A stretch of DNA of 64,000 nucleotides. Source: QHXW01 sp035297145 (GTDB lineage: Bacteria > Acidobacteriota > Terriglobia > Bryobacterales > Bryobacteraceae). The DNA is taken from assembly GCA_035297145.1 (NCBI GenBank), contig DATGZN010000112.1:1-64000 (forward strand), given 5' to 3'. Positions 40,979 to 48,707 of the stretch are shown one piece after another; position 1 is the stretch's first letter, and every line of letters begins with the position of its first letter. Under the pieces are notes generated by a model. It was not told the origin of the DNA. It worked only from the letters and a program-made list of their open reading frames with translations, and searched no databases. A program made the translations under genes and the position numbers.

Positions 40979-41740
40979 CTACCGAACGTTCACGTCGAGC
41001 AGGGTTGCCCAGTACTGAACGGATTGCAGCGTGAAGCCGATCAGAATCAGGCCAACGCCAAGGGCGCCCATTCGTCGCTCGGGCACGTGATCGGCCCCCC
41101 ATTCAACGAAAGGCGTGCACGTGCCGATAATCACCGTGACCATGCCAATAGCGAGCCCCGCCTTCAGGCCCGCTGCGATTGCGTGTGCCTGCTCGTGCGC
41201 CACCAGGCTGCTCAGATAACCCGCTGCCATGTAGCCGGCGGTGCGATTCGCGCCCGCTAACAATTGAAATCGCGTCAGACGCGGACGCATGGCGGGCTTG
41301 TAGTCGACTGTCGGCCGGATGCCAACCCGATAGGCCATCACCTGTCCGGCCGTGCTCAGCACGCCAAACGTGATGCCGAACGCGGTGCCGAATGAATAGG
41401 AGGCGCCCACGGCAAAGCCGCACCCGCGAATCGCACTCATGGCCGTATCCAGCCAAAATCCCGGTTGCGATTCATGCCGCGAAGCACGCGAAAGTTCCCA
41501 TGCGAGAGTGACGCCATGTGCCAAGCCACTTGCCACGCCGAAAACGGGTCCCAGGGCGAGGCCGAAGCCGGCGCCAAAGAGTGCTCCGTAGGTAACCGCG
41601 CGCGTTAGAGTGCGCAGAGGTCCGTGTTCGCCGCCCAGGAGATCGTAGGCGAGATACAAGGCTCCGAGCACGTCGAGCGAGCTGCCGATAATGCTGATCA
41701 ACGCCAGCGTGTGCTTGTCGATAGTCAGGGGAGAAGTCAT
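40979..41740 (-). CDS. Multi-pass membrane protein of unknown function
   Basis: A 253-residue protein with six or more hydrophobic segments (for example SIIGSSLDVLGALYLAYDLL, YGALFGAGFGLALGPVFGVASGL, and the C-terminal GALGVGLILIGFTLQSVQYW). It has no recognised family. Glycine-rich helices and a central polar loop (RPTVDYKPAMRPRLTRFQ) are notable. The ATG overlaps the stop of the metallo-hydrolase (ATGA, 41737-41740), so it is made together with that enzyme and the helicase upstream. Confidence 0.7.
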   Translation of the reverse strand: MTSPLTIDKHTLALISIIGSSLDVLGALYLAYDLLGGEHGPLRTLTRAVTYGALFGAGFGLALGPVFGVASGLAHGVTLAWELSRASRHESQPGFWLDTAMSAIRGCGFAVGASYSFGTAFGITFGVLSTAGQVMAYRVGIRPTVDYKPAMRPRLTRFQLLAGANRTAGYMAAGYLSSLVAHEQAHAIAAGLKAGLAIGMVTVIIGTCTPFVEWGADHVPERRMGALGVGLILIGFTLQSVQYWATLLDVNVR

Positions 41741-42693
41741 GCCAGCGTCACGGATTGACCATTGTCGAGAGCCAGAAACGAATCGCTTGCGCCGTACGCC
41801 CTGAGAAGCTTCTTCGGCGTGTCGATCCCTTCATCCCCCAGTTGAAACGTGCCGTGATGGATCGCGATGCTCGTTTTGGCCGCCAGGATCTCATGGGCTC
41901 GAATCGCATCGTCGGGAGCCATATGAATTGGCGACATGAACCAGCGCGGCTCGTAAGCTCCAATCGGCAGCAGCGCGAGTCGCGGCGCTCCAAAGCGCTC
42001 GCGGATTCGTGCAAAATGCCCGCCGAAGCCCGTATCGCCGGCGAAATAGACGATGCGTTCCGCGGTTTCGATCACATATCCGCACCACAGGGTCCGATTA
42101 CGGTCGAACAGCCCCCGAGCCGAGAAATGCATCGCCGGTACGCTGTGAACGGTGGTGTTCGCGGCGGGCAACGAATCGCCCCAATCCAGCTCGTGGGCGG
42201 GACCGATGCCCCGGGACCTCAGCCATGCGGCTACCCCCGCCGGAACAATGAATTGAGATTGTCCGCGATCCGCCAGCCGCCGCAGGGTGGCAAGATCCAA
42301 GTGATCGTAGTGATTGTGGCTGAGCAGCACAATATCGATGCGGGGAAGGTCCCCGAATCGCACACCCGGCTCCCGGCGCCGGCGCGGACCCATCGATGCG
42401 AACGGACTGGCCCGCTCCGACCAGACTGGATCGGTCAGAATGTGGACCCCGTTCTGCTGCAGCAGCAGCGTGGAATGGTTAATCAGCGTCACGCGCAACT
42501 GGTTGTCTCCGACGCATGACGGCGGTTGTGATGGGACGACATCTGAAACGAACCGAGGGGATTTCTCTGGCCGGCTGGTCAGCTTCCATCGCAGAACATC
42601 CAAAAAGCCGCGTGCCTGACAGGCTTCCGGATTGAAGAAGCGTTTGCCGTCGGAATGCCTCGAAAATGGCGGAGCGCCGGCACTGTGCTGCAC
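41737..42693 (-). CDS. MBL-fold hydrolase, NAPE-PLD-like
   Basis: A 318-residue metallo-hydrolase of the group related to NAPE-hydrolysing phospholipase D. Metal motif His126-x-His128-x-Asp130-His131 lies in LSHNHYDHLD. Further ligands are in PAMHFSARG and GDTGFGGHF, and AIHHGTFQLGDE is the family's C-terminal motif. NAPE-PLD homologues in bacteria act on N-acyl-phosphatidylethanolamine-like lipids or on unknown phosphodiesters. Ten bases separate it from the helicase stop and it overlaps the membrane protein. The substrate cannot be assigned. Confidence 0.88.
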   Translation of the reverse strand: MQHSAGAPPFSRHSDGKRFFNPEACQARGFLDVLRWKLTSRPEKSPRFVSDVVPSQPPSCVGDNQLRVTLINHSTLLLQQNGVHILTDPVWSERASPFASMGPRRRREPGVRFGDLPRIDIVLLSHNHYDHLDLATLRRLADRGQSQFIVPAGVAAWLRSRGIGPAHELDWGDSLPAANTTVHSVPAMHFSARGLFDRNRTLWCGYVIETAERIVYFAGDTGFGGHFARIRERFGAPRLALLPIGAYEPRWFMSPIHMAPDDAIRAHEILAAKTSIAIHHGTFQLGDEGIDTPKKLLRAYGASDSFLALDNGQSVTLA

Positions 42694-42702
42694 GATCTTT
42701 AT

Positions 42703-45045
42703 TTACTCACAGGCGCCCTTTGTTTGTAGGCGGGCGGGCGCTTCCGCTGGTGCTCCGCGCAGCGCAGCGAGAATCTGCTCTGCTGCGTGCTTGCCGCGCT
42801 CGCCCACCTCGCCCACAGGCCCCACGCACGAAGGGCATCCATCGCCGCACGGGCATCGAGCCAGCAGCTCTGCCGTGTCGCGCAGGAGCGCGTCGGTCAT
42901 TTCGTAAAGCGGTGCACTCTGCCCCACGCCGCCAGGGTAGGTGTCATAGAGATAAAGATCCGGCTCAAATGTGCCCGGCGGTGTGCCCAGCGCGACGCCC
43001 AAATCGCGCGGATCGCACATCAGCCGCAACGCCGCGATGCTGCGCAAAGCGTTGCCGAGTCCAACCAGCCCGTTCTGCTTTTCCGTCGGCGACAGATCGC
43101 TGAACTGCGCCAGAAAAGGAGCAGGGAAGTGCAGCCAGAAGGCCGTCGTGTGCATCTCCTGCTCCGGCATGTTGAGCTTCCCCGCACCCACGTTTTCCAG
43201 GGTGTAGAACTTGATCTTCTTGAATCCCACGATCTGCCGGTTCACCCGCACGTCGCCATGCAATCGCTGCGCGCCGTGCATTTCGGCTGTGGCAAATTCC
43301 CGCAACACCTTCACCTGGGTGTAGTCGATGGCGTCGGTGAAGTAGTCGCACTCAACCTGCCGGACGTAGGCCTTGCGCTCCTTATAGTCGAACCGCTCCA
43401 CGTGATATTGGCGCGCCTCGTGCAAATAGATGGCCTTCTCGTGCAGCGAGGTCAGCGCGGCGGTAAACGCCACCTCGGCGATCACCACCGGCTCGCCCGT
43501 GATATCCACCACCACAAAGTTGTCACTGGTCACCGCACGCAGACTCACGGCATCCGCTGGATAACTCTGCGACGTCCAGTGCCAGGCGGCGCCTGCGTGG
43601 TGCAGGAAACCTGTTTCTTCGAGGAACCGGCATAGCTCGCCGGTCTCATGCGGGCCGAACTTTTCGCCATCCGCCAGCGGCAGCTCGAACGCCGCGCACT
43701 TGAGGTGGGCCAGCAGGATTTCCAGGTTATCCGCGTTGATGCAAGCGTGCTCCGGTGATTGGCCGAAGAAATACTCCGGGTGCTCGATGATGAACTGGTC
43801 GAGTGGCGCGCTCGATGCCACCAGCACTGCTGCCGACGCGCTCTGTCTTCGTCCGGCGCGTCCCGCGCGCTGCCAGGTGGAGGCAATCGTCCCCGGATAG
43901 CCTGCCATCACCACGGCATCTAGCGAACCGATATCGATTCCAAGTTCAAGCGCGTTGGTCGCGACCACGCCACGAATCTCGCCCTCGCGCAGCTTACGTT
44001 CGATTTCCCGCCGCTCCCGCGGCAGGTAGCCGGCGCGATACCCGCGAATGCTGTCGTCCGGCGCCGGGCCGCGCAAACAGGCGTCGCGCAGATAGGTGAT
44101 CAGGATCTCCGTGGCCAGGCGGTTGTTGGCAAACACCAGCGTCTGCTGGCCGCGCTCAATCAGTTCCACGGCGAGCCGCCGGGTTTCATTGATGTAGCTG
44201 CGCCGTATGCCGAGATGCCGGTTCACCACCGGCGGGTTATAAAAGACAAAGTATTTTTCACCGGACGGCGCGCCGTTGCGGTCGACCAGCGCAAAGGCCG
44301 TTTCCGTCAGCGCCTCGGCCAGCTCCCTCGGGTTCGCAATCGTCGCCGAAGAGCAAATAAATTGCGGTTCCGAGCCGTAAAATGAGCAAATTCGCTTCAG
44401 CCGGCGCAGAATATTCGCCAGATGGCTGCCATAAATGCCACGGTAATAATGCAGTTCGTCGATGATGACGAACCGCAGATTCTCAAACAGCTTGGCCCAG
44501 CGCGTGTGATGCGGCAGGATGCCGCTGTGCAGCATGTCCGGGTTGGTAAACACCACGTTGGCGCGGTGGCGAACGGCTTTTCGCGCATCCTGCGGCGTGT
44601 CACCGTCATAAGTGAACGCACGGATTTCGCCGGGAAGATCGTCCGCCGTCGCCTGGAATCCGTGGAGCTGATCCTCCGCGAGCGCCTTGGTGGGGAACAG
44701 GTACATGGCTCGCGCTTGGGGCTCCCGAAGCAACAAATGCAATACCGGCAAGTTATAACAGAGTGTCTTTCCGCTGGCTGTCGGAGTCACGATCACGGTG
44801 TTTTTTCCGGCTGCGATCTGATTAAATGCTTCCGCCTGGTGTGTGTAGAGGTGCTCGATACCGAGTCGTTTTAGCGCTTCGCGAAGCCGAGGATCAACCG
44901 AATCAGGCACATCGGCATACTCGCCTTCCGAAGCCGGCTGATGGCGTATCGCGCGGATGGGTGAGTCCGGCTGATCGATGAGGCGCTCAAATTCCTGAAC
45001 TACCGCAACCAAGTTACAGGCTTTAGTACTGGTAAGCCGGAGCAC
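42703..45045 (-). CDS. DEAD/DEAH-box helicase with C-terminal DUF1998 zinc domain (MrfA/YprA/Hrq1 type)
   Basis: A 780-residue superfamily 2 helicase. Motif I is PTASGKT (Lys93), motif II DELH (196-199), motif III SAT and motif VI QRAGRAGR. The C-terminal MZB/DUF1998 domain ends in four cysteines (731, 733, 737, 740 in CPCGDGCPSC), typical of MrfA and Hrq1, which bind zinc. In Bacillus, MrfA with nuclease MrfB repairs mitomycin C damage. No MrfB-like nuclease gene is adjacent; the downstream gene is an NAPE-PLD-like hydrolase. Confidence 0.93.
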   Translation of the reverse strand: MLRLTSTKACNLVAVVQEFERLIDQPDSPIRAIRHQPASEGEYADVPDSVDPRLREALKRLGIEHLYTHQAEAFNQIAAGKNTVIVTPTASGKTLCYNLPVLHLLLREPQARAMYLFPTKALAEDQLHGFQATADDLPGEIRAFTYDGDTPQDARKAVRHRANVVFTNPDMLHSGILPHHTRWAKLFENLRFVIIDELHYYRGIYGSHLANILRRLKRICSFYGSEPQFICSSATIANPRELAEALTETAFALVDRNGAPSGEKYFVFYNPPVVNRHLGIRRSYINETRRLAVELIERGQQTLVFANNRLATEILITYLRDACLRGPAPDDSIRGYRAGYLPRERREIERKLREGEIRGVVATNALELGIDIGSLDAVVMAGYPGTIASTWQRAGRAGRRQSASAAVLVASSAPLDQFIIEHPEYFFGQSPEHACINADNLEILLAHLKCAAFELPLADGEKFGPHETGELCRFLEETGFLHHAGAAWHWTSQSYPADAVSLRAVTSDNFVVVDITGEPVVIAEVAFTAALTSLHEKAIYLHEARQYHVERFDYKERKAYVRQVECDYFTDAIDYTQVKVLREFATAEMHGAQRLHGDVRVNRQIVGFKKIKFYTLENVGAGKLNMPEQEMHTTAFWLHFPAPFLAQFSDLSPTEKQNGLVGLGNALRSIAALRLMCDPRDLGVALGTPPGTFEPDLYLYDTYPGGVGQSAPLYEMTDALLRDTAELLARCPCGDGCPSCVGPVGEVGERGKHAAEQILAALRGAPAEAPARLQTKGACE

Positions 45046-45104
45046 GATTCGCCTTTTCTTTGCCCATCGTACACGAAAAGATTAGGGAGAACAAGAGGCG
45101 AATC

Positions 45105-45425
45105 TTAGGAATCGCGGCGGACGAATTGATAGCGGTCGAGCGTGGCGGCGATGAGGTAGTCCTGCGACGTTTCCGGCTCCGTCTTCTCCGAACGGACGAC
45201 TTTGCCGGTGCAGCGGAGGTCGACTTCCACGCCGCGCACGTTGGTGAGCGTCACAACGTACTCAATAGGCCCGCCCAGCTCTATCTGCGAGTCCGCGGTG
45301 AACAGCACGCCGCTCGCGCTGATGTTGCGGGTCAGGGCGCCGTAGGAGATGTGACCATTGCCTGTGCGCATGACGCGGAGTGGCAATTCGAGCTGGAAGC
45401 GCTGGTTTCGTCTTTGATCCACCAC
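45105..45425 (-). CDS. PilZ-domain protein
   Basis: A PilZ domain, which in many bacteria binds cyclic di-GMP. The binding motif region is DQRRNQRFQLELPLRV (R-x-x-x-R) followed by NISASGVLF (D/N-x-S-x-x-G). The start is uncertain: the GTG at 45425 gives 107 residues and the usual stand-alone length, while an ATG at 45596 would add an unlikely 57-residue extension. The chosen form keeps the complete domain. No neighbour gives it a process. Confidence 0.78.
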   Translation of the reverse strand: MVDQRRNQRFQLELPLRVMRTGNGHISYGALTRNISASGVLFTADSQIELGGPIEYVVTLTNVRGVEVDLRCTGKVVRSEKTEPETSQDYLIAATLDRYQFVRRDS

Positions 45426-45685
45426 TTGAACAAATCTAGATGCTTTTGGCGGCGGGGTCAATAGTGCGGAAATGGATTTAGTTATGGTACTAGGAGCTAA
45501 AAATTTCCGGTAGGAGGCAGGTAAATTGGGGAGGCAATCTGATTTTCCCGAGTGGTGGGCCAGTCGCGATCCGATGCATTGGGCATGCGACTTCATTGTG
45601 CATGGGGGTGAAGCGGTACTCGGGGCTAGCGCCTCTAAAACACTGTTAATGCGAAGGTTATTCAGCGGCTACTGTGGTGACTCGA

Positions 45686-45707
45686 CGGGCAGGGAGAAAC
45701 CTGCCCG
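45686..45707 (-). terminator. Hairpin after atpE
   Basis: An 8-bp perfect stem (CGGGCAGG at 45686-45693 with CCTGCCCG at 45700-45707) and a 6-base loop lie 15 bases downstream of the atpE stop on the minus strand. No U tract follows. Confidence 0.5.
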
Positions 45708-45722
45708 CCTAGAAAACCGCGA

Positions 45723-46022
45723 CTAATTGACCTGGACCAAAATGATGACCAGTGTGTAAAGCGCCAGAGATTCGATCAGCACCAAACCAAGGATTAGTGC
45801 AAACCGAATCGCGGCGGCGGCGCCGGGATTGCGCGCCATGCCCTCGGCGGCGGCGGCGGTTGCCTTTGCTTGGGCCAATCCGCAAAGGCCGGAAGCGATG
45901 GCCATGGAAAACCCGGAGGTGATGGCGACCCAGTGGTGATTAGCCTCGGGTGTTGGAGCGGCGAAAATCGGGCTGGCGAAGACGAACAACGCCAGAAGAA
46001 ACATATACAGCTTCACTTTCAT
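45723..46022 (-). CDS. atpE: ATP synthase F0 subunit c
   Basis: The proteolipid ring subunit. The 99-residue product starts with a signal-like helix (MKVKLYMFLLALFVFASPIFA) not found in E. coli AtpE. Two membrane helices follow. The ion-binding Glu84 lies in LIESLALY. Gln51 in the first helix, Ser85 and Tyr89 are at positions that match the sodium-binding ligands Gln32, Ser66 and Tyr70 of Ilyobacter tartaricus c, while the Thr67 position is Leu86. A good ribosome site (AAAAAAGGAG) precedes the ATG. It is the last gene of the operon and is followed by a hairpin; b, delta and F1 genes are absent. Confidence 0.93.
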   Translation of the reverse strand: MKVKLYMFLLALFVFASPIFAAPTPEANHHWVAITSGFSMAIASGLCGLAQAKATAAAAEGMARNPGAAAAIRFALILGLVLIESLALYTLVIILVQVN

Positions 46023-46117
46023 TGTGCGTTTACTCCTTTTTTAAGATTTGCTTCCAGGAGGTGGTTCCCGTCATCCTCTTGCAGCCGGTCTCACACTGGA
46101 AGGCGCATAAAGCCGGG

Positions 46118-46861
46118 CTATGAATGCTGCTCGTGGGGCACTGTTTCCGACAGATAAATCATGGTCAAGAGCACAAAAATATAAGCCTGGAGAAAGGAAA
46201 CAAATACGTGAAGCCCCATGAATACCGCCGGCACGACCAAGTAGGTCAATCCCAGAAATGCCATCGTGACCTTCTCACCGGCAAGCATATTGGCAAAGAG
46301 ACGAATGGTTAATGAAAGCGGGCGCGCCATGTGGCTGACGAGCTCGATGGGCAGCATGAGCGGCGCCAGCCACCAGATCGGCCCGGCGAAGTGGCCTATA
46401 TACTTAAAGACTCCTTGTTGCCTGAAGCCCATGAAATTGTAGTAAATGAAAACGAGCAACGCGCAGCCCGCAGGCACGGAAGGATTCATTGTCGGCGATT
46501 CGAATCCGGGAATGATGCCGATCAGATTGCTGAACAAAATGAAGATAAATAACGTGCCGAGGAATGGAAGGAATTTCGGCCCGTCGTGTCCGATGTTGTC
46601 GCTGGCTTCACCCCTCAAGAAGCTGAAGATCGCTTCGAAGGTGTGCTGCATTTTTCCGGGGCGATCCACGGAAAGACGCGGACGCAAGATGGCGAAGACC
46701 ACCACGATGACGGCAGCCACCACGATCTGCATGGTGATGAAATTGGTCCAGGGCCGCGCGGGATGCTCGGCGTGAATGTTGAAAACCGAAAGCAGCCAAT
46801 TGCCTAAACCGGCCAGGTGGTCGTTGAACAGCCCCGTCAGCCAAACTTCATGTTCCGGCAT
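46118..46861 (-). CDS. atpB: ATP synthase F0 subunit a
   Basis: A 247-residue a subunit that forms the half-channels next to the c ring. The conserved arginine is in LSLTIRLFANMLAGE, and the upstream LFILFSNLIGIIPGF motif is typical. Several hydrophobic helices span the protein. It overlaps the end of atpI by 14 bases and precedes atpE by 95 bases, which is the usual order a then c, but no b subunit follows. Confidence 0.94.
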   Translation of the reverse strand: MPEHEVWLTGLFNDHLAGLGNWLLSVFNIHAEHPARPWTNFITMQIVVAAVIVVVFAILRPRLSVDRPGKMQHTFEAIFSFLRGEASDNIGHDGPKFLPFLGTLFIFILFSNLIGIIPGFESPTMNPSVPAGCALLVFIYYNFMGFRQQGVFKYIGHFAGPIWWLAPLMLPIELVSHMARPLSLTIRLFANMLAGEKVTMAFLGLTYLVVPAVFMGLHVFVSFLQAYIFVLLTMIYLSETVPHEQHS

Positions 46862-47237
46862 AAATCAATTCGAACAGGATCTCCAGAATGACGGCAGCCG
46901 CAGGCACGAGCAAACCAATCAGGCCGGCCGTCAGCGATAGCGTAGAGTAGTTCAATATAACATAGGCGGCTGCAGCTAGCAGCAGGTAGCGAAGCCCTAG
47001 AAATACGGCCCCTCGGACCTTTGGCCGCTTTCCGGTTGCCGCCTCGCCGAGCGAGTGCACCATTTGCTTCAGCCAGCGAAAATTCATCCAGGAAGCCGCG
47101 GCGCCCAGCAAGAACCCGCCGGCCCATCTCCAGCCTCCGCGAATGGCACCTGCGATCACGCCGGCGACAGCCAGGAACGCCATGAACAGGTGGATGCGGA
47201 CGAGCGCCTGGTCGAGGAACGCCTGGTCACGATCCAT
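46848..47237 (-). CDS. atpI: ATP synthase subunit I (AtpI-like)
   Basis: A 129-residue protein with four predicted helices, of the AtpI/UncI type thought to help assemble the c ring. Visible features are LFMAFLAVAGVIAGAI, then GGFLLGAAASWMNFRWLKQMV and a C-terminal pair of helices. The start overlaps the end of atpZ by 11 bases and the end overlaps atpB, as expected for coupled translation. Confidence 0.83.
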   Translation of the reverse strand: MDRDQAFLDQALVRIHLFMAFLAVAGVIAGAIRGGWRWAGGFLLGAAASWMNFRWLKQMVHSLGEAATGKRPKVRGAVFLGLRYLLLAAAAYVILNYSTLSLTAGLIGLLVPAAAVILEILFELIYAGT

Positions 47238-47442
47238 CTTGTTTCGTGTCGCGCAGCAGCCGCCGGATTAATTGCACGAAGCCCGAGGCAATTCCCAGCA
47301 GCAGGAAAACCACATAGAGGAAGTGCGTGCCGAAAGCTTTGTCGAGCAGGTAGCCGATGGCGTATCCCACGAAGGTCGCGGCAGGCAAGAGAAAAGCCAG
47401 CGAGGTGTACTCGCCCGCTTGCTGCATGGCTGACTTCTTCAC
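47227..47442 (-). CDS. atpZ: AtpZ-like small membrane protein
   Basis: A 71-residue protein with two helices and a charged C-terminus, belonging to the AtpZ/AtpI family: GEYTSLAFLLPAATFVGYAIGYLLD then YVVFLLLGIASGFVQLIRRLLRD. AtpZ and AtpI together form a cation channel in Bacillus. The ATG overlaps the hemD stop and its own 3' end overlaps atpI. Confidence 0.8.
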   Translation of the reverse strand: MKKSAMQQAGEYTSLAFLLPAATFVGYAIGYLLDKAFGTHFLYVVFLLLGIASGFVQLIRRLLRDTKQDGS

Positions 47443-48257
47443 CGTTTTGCCTGGAGCAGCGCCGGGGCACGGTCGGCGGTTTCCTGCACGAGAAATCCCA
47501 TCTTCGGATGGCTGGGTTCGAAGTCAGGATGAATACCGTTGTCCTCGAGCGCTTCGGTAGTGGCGGGGCCGACGGATGCGACGACCATTTTCGTGAGCGC
47601 AGTGCGCACGTAGTCCTCGAGTCCTTTTTCCGCAGCCACGCGCAGCAGGTGATCGATCTGGACCGATGTGGTAAACAGCGCCACGTCCACTTCCTCGGCG
47701 GCGATGCGTTCGGCGGCTTCGCGCAGGGGGCCGACATCTTCGGGCAGTTCCCATTGATACACGCGCACCGCAGTCACTTCGGCGCCCCGCGCGCGCAGAC
47801 CGTCTAGAAGCTCCGTGCTCGGCCGGCCGTATTCTTGAACGGCGATGTGGCGCTCGGGTCGGCCTTCGGTTGCGGCCAGCACTTCGCGCCAGGTATTGGG
47901 CTCGGGTACGGTGACGGCGAACGGCACGTTCAGCTCGCGCAAAACCGCAATCGGTTTTGGGCCGCGCGGCACGACGGTGAGACGCCGCAGTGCTTGGGCG
48001 AAGCGGTCCGGCGGGTATCGCGTGGCGAGAGTCTGATTCAGAATGCGCGTGCCCACGCCGGTGAGCAGAACCATCATGTCGAATTCGCCGGCGAACAGGC
48101 GCTCGGCAAAGCGAAAGGCCTCTTCATTGCGCTCGAGCGGGGCTTCACGCATGGAAGGCGCGACGATGGGCTCGCCCTGCTGTTTGCGGATGAGCTGGGC
48201 GATTTCGCCGGCGCGCCGGCTCTCGAACGCGACGACCTTGAGACCAGCGAACGACAT
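47439..48257 (-). CDS. hemD: Uroporphyrinogen-III synthase
   Basis: A 272-residue HemD-type synthase that closes and inverts the D ring in tetrapyrrole synthesis. The family shows little conservation; the opening GLKVVAFESRRAGEIAQLI, TGVGTRIL and the C-terminal VASVGPATTEAL are the characteristic elements. It is the first gene of an operon whose remaining members are F0 ATP synthase genes, an unusual combination, and overlaps atpZ by four bases. Other heme genes are not in the window. Confidence 0.85.
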   Translation of the reverse strand: MSFAGLKVVAFESRRAGEIAQLIRKQQGEPIVAPSMREAPLERNEEAFRFAERLFAGEFDMMVLLTGVGTRILNQTLATRYPPDRFAQALRRLTVVPRGPKPIAVLRELNVPFAVTVPEPNTWREVLAATEGRPERHIAVQEYGRPSTELLDGLRARGAEVTAVRVYQWELPEDVGPLREAAERIAAEEVDVALFTTSVQIDHLLRVAAEKGLEDYVRTALTKMVVASVGPATTEALEDNGIHPDFEPSHPKMGFLVQETADRAPALLQAKR

Positions 48258-48348
48258 GGCGTCATTATAGCGAGGGGCAACCGAACCTGAGTGAATACCA
48301 TGGCGTCAGCGTGGCGAGGAGAGGCTGCAGGGGCAGGATATAGTTCGC

Positions 48349-48378
48349 TTGTCAAGCCCTGGCAATTTGTTCTATGAT
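48349..48378 (+). promoter_or_regulatory. Candidate promoter of the padR gene
   Basis: TTGTCA (48349-48354) and TATGAT (48373-48378) are separated by 18 bases. The transcript would start only a few bases before the ATG at 48390, giving a very short leader. It lies in the 132-base gap shared with divergent hemD. Confidence 0.5.
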
Positions 48379-48389
48379 GCAGAACTAAT

Positions 48390-48707
48390 ATGAGCGAACA
48401 GAACCTTGGTGAGTTCGAACAGATCGTTTTGCTAGCTGTTTTGCGCCTCGGCGAGGAAGCATACGGCGTGCCGATCCGGCGTGAGATCGAAAAACGAGGC
48501 GGGCGGAGCGTGACCATCGGCGCCCTGTATTCGACGCTGGACCGTCTGGAGGCCAAGGGATGCCTCACCTCCTGGTTTGCGGATCCAACGGGCGAGCGCG
48601 GGGGGCGTTCGCGCCGCTACTTCCGCGTCGAGCCGCAGGGACTGGAAGCGCTGGCGCGGGCCAAGAACGTTTTGGACCGCATGTGGAAAGGGGTGCGCCT
48701 TGCCTGA
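48390..48707 (+). CDS. PadR family transcriptional regulator
   Basis: A 105-residue winged-helix repressor: LGEFEQIVLLAVLRLGEEAYGVPIRREIEKR is the PadR start, and GALYSTLDRLEAKGCLTSW is the recognition region. It has the short form without the C-terminal coiled coil of larger PadR proteins. It overlaps the permease by eight bases. In Acidobacteriota this PadR-permease pair recurs, so it probably controls the permease. Confidence 0.93.
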   Translation: MSEQNLGEFEQIVLLAVLRLGEEAYGVPIRREIEKRGGRSVTIGALYSTLDRLEAKGCLTSWFADPTGERGGRSRRYFRVEPQGLEALARAKNVLDRMWKGVRLA

